Source of the DNA: Bacteroidales bacterium
GTDB taxonomy: Bacteria > Bacteroidota > Bacteroidia > Bacteroidales > BM520
Assembly (NCBI GenBank): GCA_031276035.1
Contig: JAISNV010000019.1
Location: 101,100 to 165,099, forward strand
Reading direction: 5' to 3'
DNA: 64,000 nt
The notes under the pieces were generated by a model, which ran no database searches, was not told where the DNA came from, and saw only the letters and a list, made by a program, of their open reading frames with translations. The position numbers and the translations under genes were made by a program. This document shows positions 38,102 to 47,725 of the stretch, one piece after another. Every line of letters starts with the position of its first letter. Within the stretch, counting starts at the first letter, position 1.

Positions 38102-39496
38102 ATGCAAAAAACCAAAAACATTTTTCTTACCGGAGCTACAGGTACTATGGGCTTCGAAGGACTCAAGCGTTTATTAAATGACACCAATTACAAAATAACC
38201 CTTTTAGTTAAAAAGGATAAAAAGAATGTTAAGAAATTAAAACCGTTCAAAAACAATGATAGAGTTCGTATTATTTGGGGCGATCTACGGGAGTATGAGA
38301 AAGTTTTAGAATGTGTTACCGGTGCCGATTATGTTCTTCATGTAGGAGGAATGGTTTCTCCCAGAGCAGATAAATATCCGGAAGAAACAATGGATGTTAA
38401 TATTAACTCTATTGAAAATATTGTCGAAGCAATTAAGAATCAACCCGATCCTGATAAAATAAAATTAGTTTATATCGGTTCCGTTGCACAAATAGGTCAC
38501 AGAGATGCTCCAAACCATTTCGGGTCTCCTAAAGATGTAATGAATCCGGCACAATTCGATCATTATGCAGTATCTAAAATAATGGCGGAAAGAGTTGTTG
38601 CAGAATCGGGATTGAAATATTGGGTAAGCTTAAGACAATCGGGAATTTTATATCCCGACCTTGTAAAGAAAGGCATAAATCCTATTACCTTTCACGTTCC
38701 TTTAGAAGGTGTTCTTGAATGGGCTACTGTTGAAGATTCGGGTAATTTGCTTGTTAAAATTTGTGACGATAACGTTCCTGATGAATTTTGGAAAAATTTT
38801 TATGACATAAGCAGCGGAAGAGCTTATCGATTAACTAATTATGAATTTGAATGCGAATTAATGGAAGCTATTCATTGTCCGCCGCCAGAGAAAATTTTTG
38901 AAACCAATTGGTTCGCCCTAAGTAATTTTCACGGATGTTGGTATATGGATGCCGACAGATTGGAAGATTATCTGCACTTCAGACTTAATACGCCCCGTGA
39001 TGAATATTTTAAACATATTCAAAAAAGCGTTCCATGGTATTTTAAACTCGTTAAGATTGTTCCGGCAGGAGTTATCAAATGGTTCATGAAAAGAATCGCA
39101 CATTCCAAAGGAACCGGTACCATGGACTGGATCAAAAATAATAATGAAGAAAAAATTTCTGCTTACTTCGGTTCAAAAGAAAACTGGGAAAATATTCCGT
39201 CTTGGGATAAACTTAATAAAACCCGTCCTACAGAAGTTTGTCCGAATATTAATTACGGCGAATGTTTTTCTAAGCCTCAAAATGAATGGGATATAAACGA
39301 CATGCGTTTAGCTGCACAGCTAAGAGGCGGAAAATGTTTATCCGAAGATATGATAAAAGGCGATTTAGACACAAAGTTAGTTTGGGAAAACAGTTCTCAT
39401 GAACAATTTTATGCATCTCCGCGTTATGTTTTATTCGGCGGATATTTTCCTGATCACAGATTGATCGAAGAAGATAAAAAATTCTACCGGGAATAA
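38102..39496 (+). CDS. Extended short-chain dehydrogenase/reductase (NAD-dependent epimerase/dehydratase)
   Basis: The 464-residue protein begins MQKTKNIFLTGATGTMGFEG, with a Rossmann GxxGxxG motif. It carries the SDR catalytic pair Y and K (DHYAVSKIMAERV, about residues 157-169) and a serine in YIGSVAQIGH. After the SDR domain (about 1-300) an extra region of about 150 residues includes CPNINYGECFSKP and GGKCLSEDMIKGD, with three cysteines. I do not recognise this extension. It is transcribed divergently from yfhO, and the flippase follows 14 nt later, so it may supply or modify an activated sugar or lipid for that exporter. Confidence 0.75.
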   Translation: MQKTKNIFLTGATGTMGFEGLKRLLNDTNYKITLLVKKDKKNVKKLKPFKNNDRVRIIWGDLREYEKVLECVTGADYVLHVGGMVSPRADKYPEETMDVNINSIENIVEAIKNQPDPDKIKLVYIGSVAQIGHRDAPNHFGSPKDVMNPAQFDHYAVSKIMAERVVAESGLKYWVSLRQSGILYPDLVKKGINPITFHVPLEGVLEWATVEDSGNLLVKICDDNVPDEFWKNFYDISSGRAYRLTNYEFECELMEAIHCPPPEKIFETNWFALSNFHGCWYMDADRLEDYLHFRLNTPRDEYFKHIQKSVPWYFKLVKIVPAGVIKWFMKRIAHSKGTGTMDWIKNNNEEKISAYFGSKENWENIPSWDKLNKTRPTEVCPNINYGECFSKPQNEWDINDMRLAAQLRGGKCLSEDMIKGDLDTKLVWENSSHEQFYASPRYVLFGGYFPDHRLIEEDKKFYRE

Positions 39497-39510
39497 AATT
39501 ATTTCAAAAA

Positions 39511-41037
39511 ATGGGAATAGTTGTAAAGCAAAGCATTAAAGGCACTATTATAACTTATATTGGAGTTGCAATAGGTTTTATTACAACTTTTTTCGTTCTT
39601 ACCAATTTTTTATCAGCCGAAGAAATCGGGCTTACACGCGTACTTGTAGATGCTTCGGTACTCTTTGCCGGGTTGGCACAGTTAGGGACAAGCGCATCAA
39701 TAATACGATTCTATCCCTACTTCAAAAATAAAGAAGGAAAAGATAACGGTTTTTTCTTTTGGACATTAGTTATCCCTTTTTTAGGATTTTTATTATTCAG
39801 TATTATTTTCCTAATTTTAAAAACTCCGGTAAGTAATTATTTCTCAGAAAACTCAGCGCTCTTTGTAGATTACTACTATTTTATATTTCCAATGGCATTT
39901 TTCATGCTTTACATGGCTGTTTTCGAAACAAGCTCCAATGTATTGATGAAAATAGTAGTACCGAAGTTCGTTAGAGAAGTACTTGTTCGATTATTAATGC
40001 TTGTCGTATATCTGCTTTTTGCTTTTAAGATAATTTCCTTAGACGGATTGGTTATCGGATTATGTGCTGTTTATGCTGTTGCAAGTATCGTAAATATAAT
40101 ATACGTAATATCTTCCGGAAAAATTTCTTTAAAACCTAATTTTAAATATATAACAAAAAGATTACGAAAAGATTACATCTTCTATACGATATTTTTAATT
40201 ACCGCAGCACTTGGCGGCGCAATCACTCCTTTTATAAATACTTTTTTTATTAGCGGTGAGATGGGATTAACATACACTGGAATTTTTGCGATAGCAACAT
40301 ATATAGCCGCAATTATTGAAATTCCGTACAGATCGCTCGGAGCAATTTCCCAACCGCATATTTCCAACGCAATAAAGGAAAACAATTTCGATGAAGCTAA
40401 TAAACTATCAAAAAAGGTTTCTTTACACCAGTTTGTTATCGGATTATTTCTATTGTTTATAATTTGGATAAATATTGATCTTATTTTTAAACTTTTACCT
40501 GAGGGACAAACTTATGCAATTGCAAAATATGTTGTTCTAATCCTGTGTGTTACACGTTTAACCTACTCTACTTTATATGTCGGAGTTACAATACTAAATT
40601 TTTCAAAACATTACTATTATTCTTTAATCTTCACTTTTATCCTTACTGGTGTAGCAATAATTTTAAACAATTACTTAATTCCGATCTGGGGTATCAACGG
40701 CGCAGCGCTCGCAAGTTTATTCTCTTACTTTATCTACTTCATTTTACTTTTGAGCTTAATATATTTTAAAACCAAAACATCTCCTTTATCAATCAATCAA
40801 TTAAAAATATTATTGATAATAATTTTGATGTTTATATTGAATTTTGTGTGGACAAAAACATTAACTCCATTAATACTCAGCATTAATATTTCCGAATTGA
40901 TTTGCGAAACTATTGACGGGATTTTAAGGACGGGAATAATTTGTTTTATTGGAATATTTCTGACTTACAAATTGAATATTTCGGATGAAATAAATAATAT
41001 TATTGATAATATTGTAAAATTAGGGAAAAGAAAGTAA
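39511..41037 (+). CDS. Wzx-like polysaccharide flippase (MOP superfamily)
   Basis: The 508-residue protein has about 14 hydrophobic segments spread across its full length, as in oligosaccharide flippases. The N-terminus KQSIKGTIITYIGVAIGFIT and the segment LTRVLVDASVLFAGLAQLG (about residues 43-61) match the family pattern for polysaccharide biosynthesis exporters. It probably moves lipid-linked glycan repeat units across the inner membrane. It is coupled to the preceding SDR gene (14 nt) and forms part of the 33-41 kb glycan neighbourhood. Confidence 0.85.
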   Translation: MGIVVKQSIKGTIITYIGVAIGFITTFFVLTNFLSAEEIGLTRVLVDASVLFAGLAQLGTSASIIRFYPYFKNKEGKDNGFFFWTLVIPFLGFLLFSIIFLILKTPVSNYFSENSALFVDYYYFIFPMAFFMLYMAVFETSSNVLMKIVVPKFVREVLVRLLMLVVYLLFAFKIISLDGLVIGLCAVYAVASIVNIIYVISSGKISLKPNFKYITKRLRKDYIFYTIFLITAALGGAITPFINTFFISGEMGLTYTGIFAIATYIAAIIEIPYRSLGAISQPHISNAIKENNFDEANKLSKKVSLHQFVIGLFLLFIIWINIDLIFKLLPEGQTYAIAKYVVLILCVTRLTYSTLYVGVTILNFSKHYYYSLIFTFILTGVAIILNNYLIPIWGINGAALASLFSYFIYFILLLSLIYFKTKTSPLSINQLKILLIIILMFILNFVWTKTLTPLILSINISELICETIDGILRTGIICFIGIFLTYKLNISDEINNIIDNIVKLGKRK

Positions 41038-41066
41038 TGGGTAAAAAAATAAGAATGCGAAAATAA

Positions 41067-42815
41067 ATGAAAAAATTTATTACAATTTTAATTATTGCTG
41101 CTACATTAGTCAGTTGCCGAAATAAACCTCAAAACATAGATCTCGAAACTGTTTTTGAGAAAACAAATTATACTGAAACGGCTTCTTATGATGAAGTTAT
41201 GAATCTTTGTAATCGTTTGTCATCCGCATATAAAGAAATAAATTACACAAGCATCGGGAAAACACTGCAAAACAGAGAAATACCATTACTAATTCTGGAT
41301 AAAGACGGACTTACAGATCCTAAAATAATCAAAAGAAAAGGCAAATTGATTGTAATGATAAACGCTTGTATTCACCCGGGTGAACCAAACGGAAAAGATG
41401 CGGGATTAATGCTTTTACGTGATATTGCAAAAAGAAAATTCGATAATTCGGATGAACTGTTGAATAATATTTCCATCATTTTTATCCCAGTATGCAGTCC
41501 CGACGGTTTGGCAAATTTTTCCCCGTACAATCGTATCAATCAAAACGGACCTAAAGAAATGGGTTGGCGTGTAAATTCACAAGGACTTAATTTAAATCGT
41601 GATTTTATTAAAGTCGAATCTCCGGAAATCGAAGCTTTTATTAATGTGTTTAATAAATGGGAACCGGATTTCTTTTTTGATGTACATTCGACCAACGGTG
41701 CCGATTATCAATATGTACTTACATATATGACAGAAGACAACGGCAACTATGATAAAAATATTAGTAAATGGTTATCAAACATTTGGGAACCTCAAATTAC
41801 TGAAAAAATGTTTAAAATCAATTACCCCATTTGTCGCTACATAACTTTCAGAAATTGGGGCAATCCAACATCAGGATTATATCTATATCCTTCAACACCT
41901 ATGTTTTCACAAGCCTATGTAACATCACGCAATTGTCCGGGAGTACTTATAGAATGCCACATGCTAAAACCTTACAAGGAACGTGTTTTCTCTACATATA
42001 ATTTCATTCTTGAAACAATGAATATTTTAGTTGAGAATAAAGAATCGTTGAAAAATTCAATTTTGTCGGCTAAGAATAATGATCTTAATATTAAAGAATT
42101 ACCAATAAATTTCAGCGCTTCGCCAACAGATAGTGTTATGATAGATTTTTTAGGATTCGAATTTCATACAGTAAAAAGCGAATTAACCGGTGAAGATTAT
42201 TTCGTTTACGATAGAAACAAGCCAGCAACTATTTCTATTCCGATGTTTAACAATTGTTTTCCCGAGAAAACAATTAAAGTTCCTGAAAGATATATTATTC
42301 CGGTTGAATACACAAATCTTATTCGGCTTTTGGAACTTCACAACTTCGAAATTGAATATCTTAAAAATGATCAGGAAATTGAAATAAGCACTTATAAGTT
42401 TAATGATGTGAGATTTAGAAATATGCCGAATGAAGGACATCAAATGTTGGGAGATTTCAAGATTGAAGAGATAAACAGAAAAGTACTATATCACTCCGGC
42501 TCAGCAATTGTAAATACATCACAAAACGGAGTCAGATTGTTAATGAGCATGTTGGAACCAGAAATAAATAGCTCTTTATTACGCTGGGGCTATTTCAACA
42601 CAATTTTTCAACGTACCGAATATTATGAAGTTTATAAAATGGAACCAATGGCTTATCAAATGATTCAAACGGATAAAAAATTAGCAGAAGAGTATGAACT
42701 GTTTGTGAAAGAGAAAGAAGGTAAACGTACGCAAAGAGAAATACTTGACTGGTTTTACGAACGCTCACCATATTTTGATAAGAATTACATGATTTATCCC
42801 ATAGGAAAAATGTAA
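41067..42815 (+). CDS. M14-family zinc carboxypeptidase lipoprotein
   Basis: The 582-residue protein has a lipoprotein signal with C17 (LVSCRNKP). The M14 domain follows with the zinc ligands His and Glu in ACIHPGEPNGKDAG (about residues 97-110), the substrate-binding stretch QGLNLNRDFIKVESPEI (about 171-187), the third zinc ligand His in FFDVHSTNGADYQY (about 200-213), and a C-terminal half of about 250 residues with a second, beta-rich domain. It probably trims peptides or cell-wall fragments at the cell surface or in the periplasm. It lies 29 nt after the flippase gene. Confidence 0.85.
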   Translation: MKKFITILIIAATLVSCRNKPQNIDLETVFEKTNYTETASYDEVMNLCNRLSSAYKEINYTSIGKTLQNREIPLLILDKDGLTDPKIIKRKGKLIVMINACIHPGEPNGKDAGLMLLRDIAKRKFDNSDELLNNISIIFIPVCSPDGLANFSPYNRINQNGPKEMGWRVNSQGLNLNRDFIKVESPEIEAFINVFNKWEPDFFFDVHSTNGADYQYVLTYMTEDNGNYDKNISKWLSNIWEPQITEKMFKINYPICRYITFRNWGNPTSGLYLYPSTPMFSQAYVTSRNCPGVLIECHMLKPYKERVFSTYNFILETMNILVENKESLKNSILSAKNNDLNIKELPINFSASPTDSVMIDFLGFEFHTVKSELTGEDYFVYDRNKPATISIPMFNNCFPEKTIKVPERYIIPVEYTNLIRLLELHNFEIEYLKNDQEIEISTYKFNDVRFRNMPNEGHQMLGDFKIEEINRKVLYHSGSAIVNTSQNGVRLLMSMLEPEINSSLLRWGYFNTIFQRTEYYEVYKMEPMAYQMIQTDKKLAEEYELFVKEKEGKRTQREILDWFYERSPYFDKNYMIYPIGKM

Positions 42816-43010
42816 GGTTTTTTCCTGACAAGTTGTATCAAACTCTCTTTTCTAAGGAGAATATCCTAGTTATCCAACATAAGTTTTGTATTATTTGTAA
42901 TGAGCTTATTCACAAACTTTTACTAATAAAATTCTATTTCATATTTTTTTACTTCATTAGAAAGAGACGTTACCAAATTCAAAATCAAATACAACTCCCC
43001 GAAAAAGTAA

Positions 43011-45395
43011 TTATCCTTTTTCAATAGCATCCACCGGATTAATTGTTGCTGCCCGCCAACTTTGAAACGAAACAGAAGCAAACGAAATCAGTAATACAAT
43101 AAATCCGGCCAATACAAATATCCATAAGTCAAGTGACACCCGGTAGGCAAACCGCTCCAACCAACGATGCATAATATAATATGCCACAGGTACAGCGATT
43201 ATAAAAGCCAAAGCAATATAGCGAATAAAATTCATATTGAGCATCCGGATTATTTCACCGACACTTGCTCCGTGTACTTTTCGAATACCGATTTCTTTAG
43301 TTCGTCGTCTTATAATAAATGCCATGAAAATAATCAATCCTAAATCGGCAATTAAAAAGCATAACAACGAAAAAATATACACCAATTGTTGAGCATTCAT
43401 TTCATTGCGATACATATTGCCGAACAGATCTTTCATAAAAATATAATTTGGAGGATAATCGGGATTAACCTCATTCCAAACCTTTTCAAAAACGGCACGC
43501 GATTCCATAAAGCGGTCGGGAGCAAGCCGAGCCAAAATACAAAATTGGAACATGCGACGCTGCATCATCAGCAAAGGAATAGTTTCTTCGTATAATCCGG
43601 TATAATTAAAATCGTCAGTTACGCCAATAATAACACCCTGTCGAAAATAATCAATCGTACTGTGCTCAATACGCAGCATTTCGCCGATTGCTTCTTCGGG
43701 AGAACTAAATCCGAGAACGGCCAAAGCTTTACGATTAATAACATATTCTTCAATATTTTCCGAGTATTTTTGATATTGAAGCCGGTCAATAAACATCTCC
43801 ATTTCGGTATAATAATCATATTTTGCAGGAGAAAAACCTTGTCCTGCAATTAAGTTGATGTTAAAAAACGGAAGAAAATCCTCTCCTGTAATCAGAATCG
43901 GCAATTGCTTCCAATCCGGATCATCTTCCCTTCTTACTTGTGTTACATCGCGTATTGCATCTCCTGGTAATTGAAACGATGTTGTGATAGATTCTATTTC
44001 CGTATGTTTCATCATTTCCGTTTTCAGTAAAGCAAAGTTTGTCATCACTTGTTCTGGCTGTTCAGCCATGACGAGAATAGTCCGATCATTTCCCCCGACT
44101 TGTGTATCTTTTACCAAATTCATCTGCTTATTAATACCAAAGGCAAGAATTACCACTATCATTACCACGGCATATTGTGCCGTTATCATATATTTAACAT
44201 TAGAATACGAAAACCTGACAGGTTTCAAATCGTTATCAGTATTCAGAAATAACGTGTAGGAAATACCTTTTAGCGCCGGCATAAGAGATACAAAAACTAC
44301 TGACAATAAAAATATCAAACATAACATAATTATGTCAATAACAGAAAATTGCACGAAAGTAAATCCGTGTGATAAAACGTAATATGCGACCAGTACACCT
44401 ATAATAATTGATAATGTACTCATAAGCAATGCCGACAGAGTTTCTTTTTTTATTATCACAGAAGAAGAAGCTCCATGCAAGCGTAATATCTGATAATAAC
44501 GACGGTTGTATGAAAAAATCAGGCTTGCGTTCAACCATAAATTAAAAAACACTACAATAAGTAAAAGTATATTTGCACCGATAATCAAATAAATATAATG
44601 AATGTTGCCGTTAACACTCATTTCTCTGAGATTATGACTATGAAGGTGTATGTCGGTCAGCGGCATCAATAATACTCTGGGCTGTGATTGCAGGTATATA
44701 CCTTTTTCCGCGGTAAGTTCAGTTATTTTCTGTGCTAATGTATTGATATCCGTTTTATTTTTCAACAACAAGTACGTATAAGTATATAATTCCAAGTTGT
44801 CGGGACAATACAGTAAAATATCTGTATGAAAATGTGACGCTTCAGGAAAATCTTCAAAAATTCCTGAAATGAAAAAGGGTTGACTGTGTAATCTACGATT
44901 TTCAATCGAAATCTCGGACGATTGAACTTCTTCAAAGTTAAGGTCACCGAATAACTGCCGTGCAAAACTTTCGCTTATCAACACCTGATTTTCTCGTTGC
45001 AAAACTTCGTCTTTGTTGTCAAATAACAACGGAATATCAAACACATTTAAAAATTCACGATTTACCATATAGAAATCATTGACTATATGACGATCACCTT
45101 GATAAGTCAACACTGCAGTAGTAATATTGTACATTTTTACCGTTCGGTCTATTTCAGGTAATTCCCGCAATACATCATCAATAGCATTTCCATAGATGCG
45201 GCCATCAACAGACCCGTTGTCAAATTGCAAAGTCATACGTACGATGAGGTCAGCATTAGTGTGGTGGCGGTCGAAATTCAGTTCGTGTTTAATATATCCT
45301 GCCGAAATCAACAAACAAACAAGCATAATAGCTAATCCTGCAATATTTACTATACGCAGAAAAATATTATTTCCAAACTGTCTAAAAACATTCAT
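43011..45395 (-). CDS. Orphan FtsX/MacB-type ABC permease
   Basis: The 794-residue protein is a fused, tandem permease. It has an N-terminal membrane segment, a periplasmic MacB-PCD-like domain, and three membrane helices of the FtsX domain (about 270-380). A second periplasmic domain (about 435-640) and a second FtsX domain (about 665-785) end in FQSWRAATINPVDAIEKG. The motif EIGIRKVHGASVGEIIRMLN (about 695-714) is typical of the family. Such proteins act in drug or peptide efflux or in envelope signalling with a separate ATPase, and none is adjacent. Its base composition looks a little richer in G+C than its neighbours. Confidence 0.85.
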   Translation of the reverse strand: MNVFRQFGNNIFLRIVNIAGLAIMLVCLLISAGYIKHELNFDRHHTNADLIVRMTLQFDNGSVDGRIYGNAIDDVLRELPEIDRTVKMYNITTAVLTYQGDRHIVNDFYMVNREFLNVFDIPLLFDNKDEVLQRENQVLISESFARQLFGDLNFEEVQSSEISIENRRLHSQPFFISGIFEDFPEASHFHTDILLYCPDNLELYTYTYLLLKNKTDINTLAQKITELTAEKGIYLQSQPRVLLMPLTDIHLHSHNLREMSVNGNIHYIYLIIGANILLLIVVFFNLWLNASLIFSYNRRYYQILRLHGASSSVIIKKETLSALLMSTLSIIIGVLVAYYVLSHGFTFVQFSVIDIIMLCLIFLLSVVFVSLMPALKGISYTLFLNTDNDLKPVRFSYSNVKYMITAQYAVVMIVVILAFGINKQMNLVKDTQVGGNDRTILVMAEQPEQVMTNFALLKTEMMKHTEIESITTSFQLPGDAIRDVTQVRREDDPDWKQLPILITGEDFLPFFNINLIAGQGFSPAKYDYYTEMEMFIDRLQYQKYSENIEEYVINRKALAVLGFSSPEEAIGEMLRIEHSTIDYFRQGVIIGVTDDFNYTGLYEETIPLLMMQRRMFQFCILARLAPDRFMESRAVFEKVWNEVNPDYPPNYIFMKDLFGNMYRNEMNAQQLVYIFSLLCFLIADLGLIIFMAFIIRRRTKEIGIRKVHGASVGEIIRMLNMNFIRYIALAFIIAVPVAYYIMHRWLERFAYRVSLDLWIFVLAGFIVLLISFASVSFQSWRAATINPVDAIEKG

Positions 45396-45463
45396 CTTTA
45401 ATATCTAAATATTTATTTATTACCTGACTTACTATTTACATAGTCTTTTAAAAATTCAACTTA

Positions 45464-45471
45464 CAAATATA
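45464..45471 (-). promoter_or_regulatory. -7 promoter box for the FtsX-type permease
   Basis: The minus-strand sequence TATATTTG matches TAnnTTTG, 69 nt upstream of the ATG at 45395. Confidence 0.5.
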
Positions 45472-45514
45472 ATATTAATTTTATTCCGCTTCAACATCGG
45501 TTATATGGCAATTT

Positions 45515-45525
45515 ACTTTCTAAGT
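45515..45525 (-). repeat. Dispersed ACTTAGAAAGT repeat
   Basis: An exact copy in minus orientation, upstream of the permease -7 box, within the 499-bp divergent spacer. Confidence 0.65.
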
Positions 45526-45872
45526 TGATTACCGTTTATTGACTGATAATGATGCAAAATCTTGTACTGATATCGATTCTGAACTGTACCATTAATATCA
45601 AAAGTAATGCTGCTTGCAAACATTTACGCTATTCATAGATATCTATTAACAGAGGAAAGATAATTTTAAACACATTTAAATTATCAATTCTAAATTGTTT
45701 ATTAAATAAAAATGTTAATTATGAGAATTTTGTCATTTTATTTATGAATTATTTTATTTCTACGTTTATTATACTAAGGTGTTAAAAATCATTACTTCGT
45801 AATAAAATAACTGTACTTAAAAAAAGAAATAGTCAAAAATTTACATACTCCCTACAATTCTAAATTCTTTAG

Positions 45873-45880
45873 TACTTTTG
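45873..45880 (+). promoter_or_regulatory. -7 promoter box for the SulP transporter
   Basis: TACTTTTG matches TAnnTTTG, 15 nt before the ATG at 45895. Confidence 0.6.
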
Positions 45881-45894
45881 TAAAATTTTAAACC

Positions 45895-47586
45895 ATGAAG
45901 TTTACCGATTATATTTCGTTTAAACCCAGATTATTTACTTCTCTGAAAACTTACAATAAACAGAAGTTTTTCGCCGATTTATTATCCGGTGTTATTGTGG
46001 GAATAATTGCTTTACCTATGGCTATTGCATTTGGCATTGCTTCGGGAGTAAGTCCGGAGAAAGGAATAATTACAGCAATTGTTGCAGGTTTTTTAATTTC
46101 TTTCTTCGGGGGTTCCGATGTTCAAATAGGCGGACCAACCGGGGCGTTTATTGTAATTGTTTATGGAATAGTGCAGCAATTCGGTGAAACCGGATTAATT
46201 ATTGCAACAATTATGGCCGGACTTATACTTCTTTTAATGGGATTTTTCAAGCTCGGTTCAGTAATAAAATTTATTCCTTACCCTATTGTTGTCGGCTTTA
46301 CCAGCGGTATAGCTGTAACAATTTTTTCGACACAAATAAATGATTTTTTCGGATTAAAGATGACGGACATTCCATCTGATTTTATTCATAAATGGGGAGC
46401 TTATTTTCAAAACTTTTCGAACACAAACTTTGTGGAATTAGGCGTTGGCATTTTATCATTATTAATAATTATTTTCACGCCAAAACTTATAAAAAAGATT
46501 CCGGGATCATTAATCGCAATAATCGTTCTGACTATCATCGTTTTCTTTTTAAACAAATACAATATTTTCGGATTCGAAATTGAAACTATAGGAAACAGGT
46601 ATGCAATTAATGCGAATTTACCGAGACCTATTACACCGAAAATAGATTTTGCCGCTATACAACAACTCTTACCGGCAGCTTTTTCTATTGCAATACTCGG
46701 CGCTATTGAAAGCTTGCTCTCAGCTACTGTTGCAGACGGTGTGCTCGGGACAAAACACGATTCAAACACTGAACTTATCGGACAAGGTATTGCAAATATA
46801 ATTACTCCCCTCTTCGGTGGGATTCCCGCAACAGGAGCAATTGCCAGAACAATGGCAAATATAAACAACGGCGGCCGCACGCCTGTCGCCGGAATGATTC
46901 ATGCGGTTATCTTACTTTTAATATTACTCTTTCTGGGAAGTCTCACAAAATATATTCCGATGGCTTGTTTAGCTGCAATATTAATTATTGTTGCATATAA
47001 TATGAGCGAATGGAGAACATTCAAATCATTATTAAAAAATCCGCTTCACGATGTTATAGTTTTATTGCTAACTTTTTTCTTGACTGTGATTTTCGATTTA
47101 ACAATAGCAATTCAATTCGGTTTATTGATAGCAGCTGTTTTATTTATGAAACGAGTTTACGATACTTCGAAAATATCCGTAATTACTAATGTTGTTGATA
47201 TTAATCAAGAAATTGATGTAAAATCCAATGAAGAAAAATTAATTTTACCGGATGGTGTTGAAGTTTACGAAATAGACGGACCATTCTTCTTCGGAATTGC
47301 AAATAAACTGGAAGAAATGATGAAGCTAAGGGACGTAAAACCGAAAGTCCGTATCATCAGAATGCGTAAAGTACCGTTTATAGATTCCACCGGAATCCAT
47401 AACTTAGAAACACTTTACAGGTCATCAAAAAATTCAAAAGTACAAATAATTTTATCCGGCGTTAATGATGATGTTCTAAAGGCATTAATTAATTCCGGTT
47501 TTGCTGATGAAATAGGTCGGGATAATATTTGTTCGCATATTGATGAGGCTGTCGTTAAAGCACGTTGGTTGGTTGAAAGCGAATAA
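45895..47586 (+). CDS. SulP-family anion transporter with STAS domain
   Basis: The 563-residue protein has the N-terminal SulP transport core of about 12-14 helices (residues 20-420). The family signatures are GVIVGIIALPMAIAFGIASG (about 33-52) and GGSDVQIGGPTGAFIVIVYG (about 72-91). The C-terminal STAS domain (about 440-560) contains VPFIDSTGIHNLETLY, near the usual NTP-binding or phosphorylation loop. SulP proteins carry sulfate, bicarbonate or dicarboxylates; which one is unknown. Its own promoter stands 15 nt upstream. Confidence 0.92.
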   Translation: MKFTDYISFKPRLFTSLKTYNKQKFFADLLSGVIVGIIALPMAIAFGIASGVSPEKGIITAIVAGFLISFFGGSDVQIGGPTGAFIVIVYGIVQQFGETGLIIATIMAGLILLLMGFFKLGSVIKFIPYPIVVGFTSGIAVTIFSTQINDFFGLKMTDIPSDFIHKWGAYFQNFSNTNFVELGVGILSLLIIIFTPKLIKKIPGSLIAIIVLTIIVFFLNKYNIFGFEIETIGNRYAINANLPRPITPKIDFAAIQQLLPAAFSIAILGAIESLLSATVADGVLGTKHDSNTELIGQGIANIITPLFGGIPATGAIARTMANINNGGRTPVAGMIHAVILLLILLFLGSLTKYIPMACLAAILIIVAYNMSEWRTFKSLLKNPLHDVIVLLLTFFLTVIFDLTIAIQFGLLIAAVLFMKRVYDTSKISVITNVVDINQEIDVKSNEEKLILPDGVEVYEIDGPFFFGIANKLEEMMKLRDVKPKVRIIRMRKVPFIDSTGIHNLETLYRSSKNSKVQIILSGVNDDVLKALINSGFADEIGRDNICSHIDEAVVKARWLVESE

Positions 47587-47725
47587 TAAACATTCTTAAC
47601 ATTATGAATATTAATATTTTTTAATAAAATTTATTTTCTTACAGAAAATTTTTAACATGAAATGGTAAACAGGTTTTGAATAGAATAAATCTAATCAAAT
47701 AATAAAATCAATCTTATTCAATTAT

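Larger units (their letters stand above)
45396..45894. other. Divergent 499-bp spacer
   Basis: The spacer carries one -7 box for each flanking gene and an exact minus-strand copy of the dispersed repeat (45515-45525). I see no RNA gene, ORF with signal peptide, or terminator in it. Confidence 0.5.

Noticed and set aside
42833..43027. Plus-strand ORF of 64 residues between the M14 peptidase and the permease
   Set aside because: It is Ile/Leu/Phe-rich without a signal-peptide layout or promoter and overlaps the permease stop.
46407..46880. Minus-strand ORF of 157 residues within the SulP gene
   Set aside because: It lies entirely inside a strongly supported transporter gene; the hydrophobic pattern mirrors the transmembrane helices.
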